Assembly: GCA_021442155.1 (NCBI GenBank)
Contig: CM038217.1
Coordinates: 149,613,834-149,677,833 of the forward strand
DNA: 64,000 nucleotides
Direction of reading: 5' to 3'
Source: Cymbidium sinense
Taxonomy: Eukaryota; Streptophyta; Magnoliopsida; Asparagales; Orchidaceae
Made by a program: the position numbers and the translations under genes. The notes under the pieces were generated by a model. That model had not been told where the DNA came from and made no database searches. It saw only the letters and a program-made list of their open reading frames with translations. Shown here in pieces: positions 48,391 to 61,280 of this stretch; the stretch's first letter is position 1; each line of letters begins with the position of its first letter.

Positions 48391-49324
48391 CTAGCAGCGT
48401 GAGCGGCAGCAGCTCAGCTTACTTTCCCGGGATCGTTCAATGGTAGCAAAAACATTGTTTGAGTCCAGCACTCCATCCATCATTGCAACTACTACTTCTT
48501 CCTCTACTAGCTCCTCTTCTATCGGCAGGAGCATTGTATCAGCGGACAAGGGCATTAAATCCCTTACCCTGCTTTACTTTGTTAGATTTTTATCATGTAC
48601 CTCCACCCAAAAAGAAATCAATGAAGAAAGCTATTACTTACATCTTGTACACTTTTGATAATCTAGATTTTATTCCTTTTAAAAACTCTCCAAGCCCAAA
48701 ATATAATATTATCTCTAGAAATTTCAATCCCCTCTCTTCTGATTCTGAATCAGACTTTCCTTTTTTGAATCAATTGGGTTGACCTCTTGAAATTGACTTA
48801 GAGTCAACTGACTTCGAGGATCCCATAAGAGAAGCTATATGTATACCTAATGAGAAGGTAGAACTTTTCACAAGTTTATCATTCCATGAAGTCACTGAAG
48901 TCAACCTGCGCAGTGGTAAAGTTCTACCTCCTAGGGTAACACCTCAGGATAAGGGTAAACAAGTCATTGGTCCTAGTGAGCAGATAGCCCCTCCACAGGA
49001 TGCTCAACCTATGGATGCTTGAGGAGGACCAAGTCCAAGTTGATTACAACATCCTAGCACATATTAGAAAGTTGCCAGCTAAATTAAGCATATATAACAC
49101 CCTTCTCTTATCCAAAGGCATGAGGGAATCTCTAATCAAGGCTCTACTTGATCCAGAGATATGCTTAGCTCAACTGACTGCTATTGAAGAGGAGGCACAT
49201 AGCTCAAAGGACATCTTAGGAGTTGCATTCAGTGATGAAGACTTGCTTCAAGGGACGACCAAGCATAACCACCCTCTTTACATTACAGTGGACATTGGAA
49301 GATACAGGTTATCAAGAGTTCTAG
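48391..49324 (+). pseudogene. pol: gag-protease part of element E, right of LTR D
   Basis: Continues the E coding region: 48,760-48,960 reads PLEIDLESTDFEDPIREAI and VNLRSGKVLPP in part, as in A at 21,557-21,369. ORF 49,000-49,386 reads VDYNILAHIRKLPAKLSIYN, LLLSKGMRESLIKALLDPE, GVAFSDEDLLQGTTKHNHPL and YITVDIGRYRLSRVLV, the protease start. At about 49,325, right before the catalytic Asp-Ser/Thr-Gly, the sequence switches to 3' UTR repeat (CTACAATCTTTCTCCC). RT, RNase H, aRH and INT are therefore absent. Confidence 0.85.
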
Positions 49325-50180
49325 TCTACAATCTTTCTCCCAAACTTGACCATTATAAGCTGACGAGCACCTTATTAGTTTGGTAGGCCTTACTACGTAG
49401 CTGGTAAGCTACCCCATGTCAACTTTCTTTAAGAAGATGTAAGTCTACACGCTTTCTTCTTGAATTAGCCATCATGCAGTGACTGGGTCGAGTGTATTTA
49501 AGGTTTAGGATAAGTCCCCCAGTGGCTCCTATCCTCCTGACTACTTCAAGTCTGGGTCTAGTCCTTATACTCCCGCTTAGTAGTTAACCTAGGTCGGATA
49601 GCATATGTCTCGCCGACGATAGACTATCCTGGTGATCATTTTTGCCTGTGAATATGTAAGTCTACAAGCCTTCTTCTCATATTGAATGTCGCACACCGAC
49701 GGGCACCTTAGGTTGGTTGGCCCTCGCTATTCTGATAGCGACCCACCCGATGGATACACCACTCATGGCATATGTAAGTCTACAAGCTTTCTCCCGGAGT
49801 TGGCCACCGTATACCTATAGGCTTTCTTTTATATAGTCCATGATAAAGCCTCTAGCAGCACCTCCCCTATGGGCACTCTAGTTGGATCATGTCCTGACCC
49901 CATTTAAACACTACCAAAATTACCCTTGAATTAAACAATCCCCCTTACCTAGTAGCCACCCCTATGGTTGGAGAATTTATCTTGCGGATATGTAGATTCT
50001 TCCTTAGTCCAGTAAGTCTGAGATAGGACTAGGCTAATATAAGCCCATTCTTAGTGTGGTCCCTCGCACACTGACGGGGTCCACGCAAACATATAAAACA
50101 AATATATATATATATATTCTTGTGGATTAAGAGGACACCCCCAGTGGTACCTTTCCCCAAGCAGACATCATATCTTTAGG
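49325..50180 (+). repeat. element E 3' UTR tandem repeats
   Basis: Units with ATGTAAGTCTACAAGC, a TTTCTYCC box, a TGRCCAT box and GCACACCGACGGGC recur near 49,436, 49,655 and 49,770, plus partial ones near 49,325 and 50,065. They match the inverse of 1,860-2,700 in A in the same order. An AT run (ATATATATATATATATAT) lies near 50,102. The match to A ends at about 50,180, so E lacks its distal 3' UTR, polypurine tract and 3' LTR. Confidence 0.75.
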
Positions 50181-51687
50181 TGGCTCCAAAAATTTGTCAC
50201 CAACCTCTCACATTGAAGAGAGTATGATTTAATGTCAGTTAAATTTTTAGAAGGCACATGGAATAGTAGATAAGACATTACCCATATATCAACCTCATTT
50301 TGTGAGGACTTTAGATCTGGTTCTAGGTTTCTTATAGGTGCAAGCACTTATAGTTAATTACCCCTCTCAATACTGAGAGAGCACTTTTGATTAAGGCTAG
50401 TCGATGAATCATTAAATAGTGTGTGTATAATAGAAGTGAGTAGAGTTTGAATATTTATAAGATTCAATATTTCAATTTAAAGCTTATGTTTGGGGGAACG
50501 ATGATGCGCCCGATCTAGATCCCGTGGTTCCGTCATCCCGGGATGTCGTGGTCCCTAGTCTACTTAATTAATGGAGGTAGTCGACCTAACCAGATCGAAG
50601 GATCCTTGTTAACAGCCATGGGTTGCATCGTTCAAGGTGTCTTTGTAGACCTGGGGTGTAGTTTGTCTAAGGGGAGAAATATTAGTCAACCTTAGCCAAC
50701 ATAGGGCTTTTTGCCCAATCAAACATGTTCTATAATTCACAGGTCAAAGAGCAAAGTCATTGGGGAACATACAGGTTGCGGCCAAGACCGTAATTTAGTG
50801 GTGTCATTTTGTGACAAGCCATCTAGTCAGAGGGCTCTGGTCGTAACCGCTATTTATGTGGTGCCATTTTGTGACAAAACCATATGGACAGAGGACACGA
50901 GCCACATCCTTACGGGCTTAACATTATTTTAGTGTGAAAATATTTATGTATTTGATTTGACATTGGTTCTTTGTGAGCAAAATTTTTCTTAATTTGTCAC
51001 CCTCGACAAATAGTTACGGATGGGTGGATGGATTTTATTTTAAAGATCAAATTGAATTGATGATTGCTTTAGAGTTTGTACAAGAATCCATCTCTTTCAA
51101 ATGATCGCATAAATTCAGAAGCACTTAAATTGAGTGATAGTTGGCTCCATAATTTATGAAAAATTAATACATTTGAAGTCTATTTAGAATTTAAGTCAAT
51201 GCATTCTATCTGCTAGCATTAATGTGGTGCAGATCTCGTAGCATAAGGCATTTCAGTTCTTGTTCAATTATTTAGATTAATATTCACTTGTTTGCATTTA
51301 GTTCATACCTCACTGAGTTCTTTAAGTTTCAATGAAATTTAGCTCGTGATTGCTGAGAAACCCGTAGGCTCATCATAAGTCTCATTCAAATTCTTTTTGC
51401 TCTGAACAATTTTAATGTGGTATATAGCTCAACCCAATTGTTCAGTATGAATAGTAACATAATTTAATCATTCAATAAGTAATATGATTTATGCTTATTG
51501 ACGAGCTTTCAAGCCTTATTAGTTCAATGTTTTTTATTTTTATTCTTATTTGTATAATAGTCATTATAACCTCTTTAAGCATGTAGATAATTGTTGGATT
51601 CTTTATAAGTTATGTGAAGATTTTATTTGATCCTTGTTCTGATTGAAAGACAAGCTTTCAAATCCACAATAAGTTTTGTTTATGCTA
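50181..51687. other. sequence between element E and LTR F, origin unclear
   Basis: No recognised coding region. A purine tract GTTTGGGGGAACGATGATGC at about 50,486-50,505 resembles the polypurine tract and LTR start of another LTR element (LTR start TGATGCGCCC), but no matching PBS or LTR end is found. A 60-bp direct duplication lies at about 50,774-50,893 (GTGGTGTCATTTTGTGACAA and GTGGTGCCATTTTGTGACAA). The sequence continues beyond LTR F at 59,088. Confidence 0.4.
51683..51687. other. target-site duplication, left copy (LTR F)
   Basis: TGCTA before the LTR; partner TGCTT at 59,088-59,092 (4 of 5 match). Confidence 0.7.
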
Positions 51688-54600
51688 TGTTGACCTCACT
51701 TTTGGAGTGAGCTCTCAACTTCTCCATCTTAGGCATAGGACTCCTTTAGACACTAAGAGTTTCTTAGTATTAAGATACTTCTAGTGATTAGATGAACACT
51801 TAACCTAACCCTAGAGACTTAGAAGAGTTAGCCATAGGAATCAATTATGCCTTAGGAATTTTCGAGGACTTGCCAATCCTATAGTTTGAACCCAATCCTT
51901 GCTTCCTTCTTTCAAACCAAACCTCAAATTGAAATCCAAATTCAAATCCTAAATGGTTCAAAATCAAAATCAATTCCAAAAATCCAAATCATGAATTAAT
52001 TCAAAATGATTGAAACCCATGATCAATTCCAATTCAAAAACCTTCCTAAGCCATATGAATCACATCCATAAGCTTAGCCGAACCCTTCAAATCAACCCAA
52101 AGCCAAGTGATTTCTTTATAAATCACTTATTCCATCATTTATATTCACAATTATTAATGAAATTGGCATCTAAATCATCCAAATTAAATGAATATAAATC
52201 AAACCAAATCAAAACCCCTTTTCCAAACTTTTTGACTTACCTTAGCCAAATTCACAATCAAATCACTTAATTCACATGATTCTTTCATGGATCTTTTGTA
52301 TTCTCAGTTATATTCATAAATATAAATTCAAATGGCCAAAATCAAATCAATATAAATTCAAAACTAAAATCTAAATAAAATTTATATCCTTTAAGCCAAA
52401 TCATTCTCAAATCAATCTAAACCCTTGGATTTTCTCTTCAAACAATCACTTCTTCAATTACATGCCCAAATATAAACATAAACTACAATCGTCAAACCAA
52501 AATCAAACTAACCCAAGTCAAACCCATGTTCACCCTTTTGACTTGAAATTGTCAAATGAACCAAAATCCATTTGACTCCAAACCACTTGTAATTGGATTT
52601 ATATTTTCATCATAAGTCCATATGTGAGCTCAACCAAACTTGAATCAAGCCTTGATCAAGCCAATTGACCCATTTAGGCTCACTTGACCCAAAGTGACCT
52701 AAAAGACCTTTTTGAGCCAAGTTCTAACCCAACCCAAATTGGATTGAACTAAGCCCATCCAAGCCGCCCATTGTGATCAACAATCATCATAGAATGATCA
52801 ATCACTCAAATTGGGTCAAATCAAGTCAAACCTAGGCTTTGACCAAGTCAACACTTAGCCCAAATGAAACCCAAACTAGCTAAAATCCACCATATACCAA
52901 ATTGATTTAAACCTTTGATTTAAACTAATTCATAATCAATGATTGAACATGACCAAGTCATCAATTAAGCCAAATCAAGCCTAATTGACCACTTGACCCA
53001 AGTTGACCTAAAATGTCAAAAAAATCTTGATCTAAGCCAAATTGATTGCATCCAATGGCTCAAGTTCATTCCAAATCACTTGTTGAACTTGACCAAAGCT
53101 TCAATTGACTAATTAGACCCAACCTAGCCCAATTGACCATGAACCCAACTTGACCTAAAAGGTCAAATCAACTTGAAATCAAACCAAATCAAAATTTATT
53201 GAAATCAAAGCTTGCAATACATTTCAAATGATCAACCAAGCCTAAGACAACCCATGACCTAACTCAATTGGGTCAAATGGGTCAAATTGGTCAACTTGAC
53301 CCATTTGACCTAAATGAACCTAAATGAACCAAAAAACCAAATTAAAAAAACCAAATTATACCAGGCTCCGATCATTTCAACATGATCAAACCCATGGTTT
53401 GACCTAATTTGAACAATTAGTCAACCTAACCCAATTTGACCCAACTTGACCTAAATGGGTCAAATTAAATGAATTCAAACCAAATGAACTCGAAATCACT
53501 TAAAATTTGGCCCAACCCATTTTTGAATCATTTCAAATCTGTCCAAATCAAACTCATAGCCAAATGACCACTTTTCCCTTAGGTCAAAGGGTATCCAATG
53601 ACCAAATTCACTTAGAATTTGGCATTTCTTTCTCAAGGCCACTTGGCATCCTTCTAGTGGTCCACATGGGCACCAAGGAGGGTGGTGAATATGACCCAAT
53701 GATTTTGGGTCAGCCATGACCCAAGGCAAGGCCAAACTAACCTCTCCAATGGCATTTGAACACTTGGAGTTCCAAATGCACTCACTTAGCACATAGGCAT
53801 CCACTCTCCTTCACTCTGCTACCCAAAATGACCCATGTGAGGTGTTTTACAGCTCAAACCGTGTCATTAATCCAAGCCATTGATCAAAAATGATACATCA
53901 GCCCCCCACCGTCCGATCCAAGTAGGGGGAGATATACCCCCCCTCATTCTCACTCAAACAAGAATCAATCATTTCTTCAGAGCTAGAGAGGTTGAATTGA
54001 AGCCTCCCCAAGCTTTTTCAAGCCATTCCTGAGCTCTCCCATTTCCCATTTCTCAGTTTTACTCAAAGCTGAAATAGGAGAGGTGAGCTCAAACTCCAAC
54101 TCATTCAATTCTTAACCAAAATAAAATTAACCTTGCATACACCATCAGTGGACTTCGTCAAGCTCAATCGAATTGTTTCCCAAGTCTCCAAGACACATGA
54201 AGCATCACTTCGATCAAGGTTGATCACCATTGAAGGGGAGCTTGGTCAACCGAGCAAACTACTTCAAACTAAGGCCAGATTCCTTCAACAGGGCTTCATC
54301 TCTACTAGAGGAAGCTACCTCCTCCATTTGAAGCACCGGTGATAGTCTCCGGTGAGGTAATTGCTTGAAACCGTAGCCATAGGAAAATTTAGTTGGTCCT
54401 TTTTGAAGGAAATTCTCATCCCATTAAATCTTAACCATTGGATGTGCATCCCCCCTCCTTCCGAAGGTGTAGGATCATTTTGATCCCAATCTGAGCTAAG
54501 GTGAGCTCGAATTGAACGAGGAGAGACAAATGGTGTTCATCTCTTGTCGATGAAGGAGAAGGATCATACTATGTCCATTCTGCATGATTGGAATGGACGT

Positions 54601-57600
54601 CTGTGATCAGATCATGCTAGATCATCTCTAATTCATTCCTAAATCACAAGATTGATCTCGGCCATCCCATCTTAGATTAGACAGCCTGTAAAGAAAATGC
54701 ATCCGCCACCAGCTGACTTAGCCGATGGATGTGACAACTTAAATAACCCATCCCATCACGCTACGTGGAAAGTGCACCGCATTAGGGCCCAATGGGATTA
54801 GGGGTTTAATTAGGCTTAATTAATTTAATTTTAATGGTAAAACTTCCAAAATTTATAACTAATTATAAAAAAATCCAAAAAATACAAATAAACACTCATT
54901 TTAAAGATAATTCAGAGGAGAATAATATAAAATTAAAATCAATGGATTTTGAATAATAATTTTCACTTAGTTTGGGTTTTATTGGAAATATAATTAGGCT
55001 AATTACTCCCTAATTACTCTAGAAATTAATTGAACTTCCTGAGGTTGATTAGTGGGATGACCTCTGCCTCCCATGATTTTCATGGAATTTATTGCTGGAT
55101 TAATTAGAAGAATTGCTTATTTCATCCTTAATCCCTCTCTTAATTAATTAAATGAGTAATTAACATGTTAAACTAATTATAAATTTATAATTAAACTTGT
55201 TAATCATCATGAAATAGTGAATGGACATATGGAATGAAATGAGGACCTCTTTTCTAATCTTTCCCCTAAGTTTATTTCATTTAGACAAACACTTAATCAA
55301 TTTGCAATTAATTAATGGCTTAATCACCTCATTAAATAATATTAATCAAATTCAAAACCAAATCCTTCCAGAACTTAATCATTCAATTCTTGGGTGGATC
55401 CTTAGGTGTTCAATAGCCTAAGAGAATTCCCAAGAAAATTATAATCAAACTACATGTGTAGAATGGTTATGAAAGTAATTAATTAAATCTTTTAGCTTAA
55501 TTAATCAATAATTGTGAGCCAATTGCATTAGGCCCCTTCATTTCTTAGGTGTATTGCTGATTTAATTTCCATGTGATTGCATATCATATGTTGGCTCATA
55601 ATTACTTGGATAATTATGTTAAAGTGGTATAGGTAAGGGGTAATTAATTGATTTAATTCATACCTTAACCTAAAAATATATAAAATCAACCTAATTATTC
55701 TAAAATTAAACTAAACCAATTCACACATGGGGGAAATGGGTTAAGACCAGCAAACCATTTTCATATTTCCTAAGTCAAATCAAATTCAAAAATAAAAATC
55801 TCCTTAAAGAATTTTCATTCATTTTAAATAATCCTATTTTATATGATTATCCTTAGAAAGTAATTAAGGTGAATGAAGTCATGTGCTTACATCCCTTTAT
55901 TTCTTTCCAAGCATGTTAATTATTGTTTGTCATATGAAACCATGCATTCATTTCTTTTAAAAATCAATCAAATAAAATGTTTCATTTTATGTCAAATTGC
56001 ATGTGTTGGCTAAAATTAAGAATATGAGTGGTTATTATCACTATTAAACTAAAAATTATTTTTAAAACCTATAAATCAAAGACTATGAATGAAGTGGTGC
56101 TACTCATAAATATTTATATGCTTGCATGTGATTATAGCATAAGATGTGTATTATGAAGTTCTTTTTTTTCTTCTCTTAACATGGATTTACATAGGATTTG
56201 TAAGTGTATAGTTCATTTGAAAAGAACACAACACTTGCTTAAATCTATCCCTATGCATTTCTATGTTATGACTTAAGAAGGATCTTCATATTACATATGT
56301 TAATTATACAACCAAATCAAACATAGTCTTTTTCATGATTCTTTTCTTTGTACATCACGGTTCTTTTGTACATCATGTGGCTTTAAGAAAGTAGGCATGG
56401 CATTGTACCACAGTGTAGAAAATAATGCATTTTGTTAATGGATGAAAATTCTTTTCTCATGCATACATTAATGATCAAATTAAATAATGGAATATTTAAA
56501 TTTTCAAATCACATCTCTTAGAATTCATCATCAAAGTGTACTAAAATTTGCATTGTATGTATAGGTATGCTTAGGATTACACATATGCATGGTATACACG
56601 ATGGAAAGAAATAAATGGGTGTGTGTTATGTGGTAGTAATCCACTAATCCTCTCTTAAGATACCTATAGAGAAAAAACTAAACTTGTTGGTTAATTAAAA
56701 CACATAATAAAATATTCAAAAAATCATTAATAGCTACCTTAGAAATGTTTTAAGGTAGGGATGAAAGAGAAGTTCTCTTCTCTTTTCTTCTCTTCATGAC
56801 ATTTAGTCATTAAGTGTAGGTTCATTCAAACCAAATCAAATCATTAATTAAAATTGATAAATCAACTAAATCACTTGAATGAAACCACCCTCTAAGTTGA
56901 ACCTTTCACACTTAGAAAATTTCAACCTTAAAGCCTAGCTAAGACATGCCACCAGCCTTAAATGATACACATTAGACTAAGTCACCATTTCTAGCTTTAA
57001 GTTAGGGCGGCACATGATTTGATGAATGATTTTATTTTGTGGTGTATTGTTTTTTTTATTGGATGTTAGGTTGTATGTGCGTAGACTAAATGATAGGGCA
57101 ATCTTAGCCTAATCATGTTTTTTGTAGGAGGTTGTGCTTAAGGGGCACTGTAATAAAATAAATAAATGATTTTGGTTGTGTAGGTTGCTTATACCCCTAA
57201 GAATAGCCCAAATTAGGATAGGTGGACTTGGTTACCCATTTGTGGGGTGCTAAGTCCAAATTATTCATATAACTGCTTGGGTTGTGTGGTATGTTTAGTT
57301 AATCTTTATTTTACAGGTGTAGTTAGATTTATCTTTCCCATTTTGATGTAAATTTTATAATTAAGATTTAAAATGAATGTTATGGGGGGTTTAGGATGAA
57401 CATTGGTTATAAGACCAAGTCTTATATACCATGTGAAGCCTTGGAGCAACCAAATTCCAATCAAGCCAAAAGGAAGAAAGAAAAGAAGCAAATCAAAATA
57501 GAAGAATGAAGAATAAAGAATGAAGACTCCCATAACATGAATTCCTTCTAATTGTAATTATTCATTTATAATATGGGTTGTATAAGGGTAGAGCTCAGCT

Positions 57601-59087
57601 ACCCACATTTCTTTTTGGGTTGTACAACGGTACCCGACTGCACCAGCCTCTTATTCTTTTTAATTTAATTTAATAAATTGATTGATGTTATGTTTACTAT
57701 TGTGCAATTAGGATGGCATGATTTTTCCTAGTTTTTAAATTGTTTGATGGTTGTTGAATGACCTAGATGCAATTAGGCTCTTAGGAAAAAATAAATTTTC
57801 TATCCAATTAATCAACTAAAAATTAAACTAAATATTTCATAATCTCACTTAAAGCCTAGGATGTAAATCAAGATAATAAAAGATTTAGCAACCCCTTAGC
57901 TGAATGTTGTATGTCTCACATCATGCATAAATCATATTGTTTCACTCTTTCCAATGGAGGGCTTCCACCTTTGCTAGAGAAAATGGCTTGACCTTTAAGA
58001 GCCATGGTGGAAACACACCTCCTTCTTTCTGATTTTGGCCCATAACTAATTTTCTCATACATTAGGCATATGAAATCTCATGGCCCATGTCAAATAAAAA
58101 TGTCCAAACATCAAAATAAAAATTGACAAAATTTGCATTATATTTAAGTCATTATTCATACCCTTCATGATCTAGTCTCTTTGGGAGTGTGTTTAAGGAC
58201 TTAGTCTCCTTACTAAATAAACAACATCTTAGCCATCTTAGAAAGAATAAGACTAGCCTACATGTATTTAAAATCATAGGAGTTAGTTGGCGGCCACGAT
58301 TGTAAGCCCAACAGTCGGGTGGTTTACTCTTTCTTGTGGAGGTAAACCATATACCCAATTTTCACCTTAGATTTAGGTTGTGCTTTGGCCCTCGCCAAAG
58401 TTCTAGATTTAGGATCCAAGGTTACTATTTCCCTTCATGGGCTATAAGCATAAATCATCACCTCTTAGGTATTTCTACAATCTTGTATTGTGGAATTATA
58501 AGCCCTAGATTTTTAATAAAAATTCAACTCAAACATATAATTCTCCTCAATTTCAAAAGTATAAAGCCCAACCATAGGATAGTCTAGGATGCTCATTAGG
58601 TTTCTAGTATCATGAGCATCTCTACTCATCTCTCTTTGGTTTTGATAATAACTCTCTCCTATTGATCAATCACACTTGATTTTCTAAAAATAACCAATTT
58701 TGATTGATAGTCCTATCTTTGAAATATTTGGAGACAATGATCATTTACCTTAATCGAGAGTATTCCTACGGAATCTCATCCTTAGGATATAAATAATTAT
58801 GGGGGCTTTCCTCCATAGGGAACTTAACGAACCTAGTTTAAACAAACCCTAGTTTACTTTTCCCTGTAAAGTAAGGGAAAGATCGCTGGTACATTTGAAG
58901 ACCTATCTTGCTTTAGGAGTCCTCATTAGGTGATTAAGTCCATTATAGGGTAGTGACTTCTATCTCTCGAGATAATATACTATTCCTTAATGTAATCACC
59001 CTAATGAGTACATCTGTAGATCTGTGTGGTGTCCCCTCACATAAACACACACATAACACTCCACATCACACAAAAATAAACACCACA
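51688..59087 (+). mobile_element. solo LTR F, complete, 7,400 bp
   Basis: TGTTGACCTCACTTTTGGAG at the start and AATAAACACCACA at the end, with a near-perfect 5-bp duplication and no internal region. It belongs to the subfamily of B and C by its first 50 bp (GGAGTGAGCTCTCAAC). It is shorter than D mainly because the three-copy block is missing near 56,340-56,440. It contains the TTGACC block (52,500-53,470), the G-box block (54,730-54,790) and the TTAATTAA-rich stretch. ORFs inside (52,010-52,270, 53,496-53,804, 54,133-54,342, 55,221-55,421, 57,306-57,533, 58,152-58,587) have no recognised domain. Confidence 0.9.
52500..53470 (+). promoter_or_regulatory. TTGACC/GGTCAA dense block of LTR F
   Basis: Same block as in the other LTRs: TTGACCC and GGTCAA repeated throughout, densest at 53,265-53,460 (GGGTCAAATGGGTCAA and neighbours). 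Confidence 0.45.
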
Positions 59088-59332
59088 TGCTTATAGACAA
59101 CTATCAAGATCACCAGAAGCTTTACTTGAATTTTGTTCTTATTAGGAGACAAACCCTCAAGTTCATTAAAAATCTTATTTATGATCGTCAACAAGTCATC
59201 GAGTCCTCTATAAGATCATTCTTATTTAAAGACTTTTAGAATTTATGTATAAGTTTATTCTTTAATTTATCATTCTCAAACAACCTCAATTTAAGCTCAT
59301 CAACACTTTTATTTGTTCTTTTTGAGTTTCCT
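59088..59332. other. right flank of LTR F, no gene seen
   Basis: Continuation of the 51,687 side after the target duplication. AT-rich and without recognised features. Confidence 0.4.
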
Positions 59333-59770
59333 GTCAGTTCAAAATTTGGTAGCCTCCTAGCATCGTCCCTATATAAGGGACTGCATCAAAGGCTATTCGA
59401 CCTTTCCATCATCTCTACTGAGCATATCAGTTAGTGTCTTGCGACACTACGGTCTTGGTCTTCTAACCTGCTAGCTATACTGAGCATAACAGGATCTTCA
59501 AACACCTACAATTTCAATTCAAATTTTAATTTTAAGCATAAAGTTCATTTTACATTAAATTAATTAAGTTCTTTGTCAGTCCAAATTTTGGTGGCCTCTC
59601 GGCATCTTCCCCACATAGAGGGCTACATTAAAAGCTATTCAACCTTTCTGTCAGCTCTACTAAGCATAACGGTCAGTGTCTTGCGACACTACAGTCGTGG
59701 TCTTCTACCTATTAACTCTACTGAGCATAACAAGGTCTTCAAACTTGTCAACTCTACTGAGCATGATGGG
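59333..59770 (+). repeat. direct duplication, period 242 bp
   Basis: The segment starting GTCAGTTCAAAATTTGG at 59,333 recurs at 59,575 (GTCAGTCCAAATTTTGG). Both hold CAAAGG/AAAAGCTATTC, GTCTTGCGACACTACRGTC and TACTGAGCATAAC boxes. The last box is repeated again at about 59,717 and 59,754. Origin unknown. Confidence 0.7.
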
Positions 59771-59799
59771 ATCTTTATACCTGCAACATATATTTTTAT

Positions 59800-61190
59800 T
59801 GGATTTTCAGGAGCTTCAAAAAAGCTATGATTCTTCTGTCTAACAAAAAAATCTGACGAGTAGGTTTACACAGAAGAAAGTGATGTTGGATTGATAACCA
59901 ATCATTATTGTGCTCCATTAGTCCCATTGCTAACAAACCATCTTCTATGTGCCAACTTAGCAATATCATCAGGGACAAGAGCAATAGATTACTTCATGAT
60001 ACTATCCATAAGCATAGTAGCCAATGATTTCTTAGGCTGTTGTTGACCAAATTGAAGTTGACTAGATGAACTGGGTGAAATAGTCATCAATATTATCATG
60101 GATCCACCTAAAAGTTGATGCTATCAATCACAGGTGTCCATAAACAACTAACACTTTGGTTTGAATCAACCTGTATGGAGAAATGAAGATTTGAAGACTA
60201 AAAACAAAGGGAGGATAAGCAATCTTTCTGCATGACAATGAGATTTCATGTCTTTCAATCATTTCTGATATCAATTTCTACAAATCATTGGCAACTTGCT
60301 GTCCGGAAGGATCAAGAACACAATAGAGAAAACTTGGAGAAGAAGTTGAACATGTCATGTACTAAACGCACAGCTGTCTGATTTGGCATGCATGCAAAGT
60401 AGGAAAGGAGGTCTCTGTGAATTTGACACATAAGGCAATATAGGACGTAATGTTGCCTTAGATTTTCCTAACATAAACTTCTTGCTTTTTGCAAGCTCCT
60501 TTAGGCATTTCTTTTGCCTAGTCTCTGATACATGAGCATCCCATATTGCTTTCACTATGTTCTGTGCTACAGGCAGTTGTTTTCTCAACATCACTCTCAA
60601 GTGCATCTTCAAGCTCAACTTCAAAGTCAGCATCATTTTCTTCATCTTCATCAAAAGTTCTCTCTCCTTGACATGCTTGCTCATTTCCATCTTCTTCCAA
60701 AAGAACAACATCAAGAAACTTGTGGTATTCTTCTTCATCATTGACATTATGAAGGTCATCATCATCATCTGACTCTTGAAGGAATGGCTCTTGTTCTTCA
60801 TGTAATGTGCAAGTGAGTGTCAAAACCTTGTGCGCCACTTCCATTCAACGTAAAAATTTCTACCTTGCATGCTTCAATACAAGTGACAATTGCAACTGTT
60901 TGATTGATTTCCTGGAGGCATCATCAAATTTCATTATAGATTCCTCATCCTCATTTACGATTGGAGCTCTAACTTCTCCTCCAATCTTGAAGATGAAACA
61001 CTGAGGTTTTCATCTAAAGAACTTTGGATGAATTTATCAACATTATCACATGGACCTTTGTTTTTAGAACTCAAATTAGGAGAGGCTTCTGAAGGTGTTT
61101 CTCCTCTTAGAAGCGGATTGAAGTCAAGGTCATCCTCCACTTCATCCTCTTGAACTTTTGTATGCATATTATCACCCATGAACACAATGT
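59800..61190 (-). pseudogene. GON4-like SANT/Myb protein pseudogene
   Basis: Minus-strand pieces follow the order of plant GON4-like (homeodomain-like superfamily) nuclear proteins. 61,185-60,955 has DLDFNPLLRGETPSEASPNL, near the N-terminus of such proteins. 60,844-60,518 has the acidic stretch EPFLQESDDDDDLHNVNDEE and DEDEENDADFEVELEDALES. After a frameshift, 60,540-60,400 has KKFMLGKSKATLRPILPYV. Near 60,320-60,240 are CVLDPSGQQVA and LISEMIERHE. Near 60,000-59,960 is ALVPDDIAKLAHR. Then LLAMGLMEHNNDWLSIQHHF (59,940-59,880) is the start of the SANT-like domain, ending near 59,800 at RQKN..APENPIK. Stops and frameshifts are frequent and an internal part is missing. I see no intron between the first segments, so a retrocopy is possible. 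Family assignment is from memory of motifs. Confidence 0.6.
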
Positions 61191-61280
61191 TTTAGCTAAA
61201 AACTCATGTTGAATTGATGAAGATGCCCTTGGCGACGTCTCCCTTCTCTTTCTTGGCTACTTTGGGTAGGAGCAGAAAGC

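Noticed and set aside
48440..48782. Ser/Pro-rich ORFs (107 and 72 aa) as new small genes
   Set aside because: They match the gag-protease linker of element A in inverse orientation and join the protease reading after frameshift, so they are parts of element E.
50104..50122. TATATA run as a TATA box
   Set aside because: It is an AT microsatellite in the 3' UTR of E, with an equivalent in A near 1,945; no gene follows.
51688..59087. LTR F as the 3' LTR of element E
   Set aside because: It is flanked by its own 5-bp duplication (TGCTA/TGCTT), has no polypurine tract before it, and belongs to the other LTR subfamily; E sequence ends about 1.5 kb earlier.
60532..60772. Plus-strand ORFs opposite the acidic coding segment
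   Set aside because: They are mirror readings of the GAA/GAT-rich minus-strand pseudogene; the minus strand carries the recognisable motifs.
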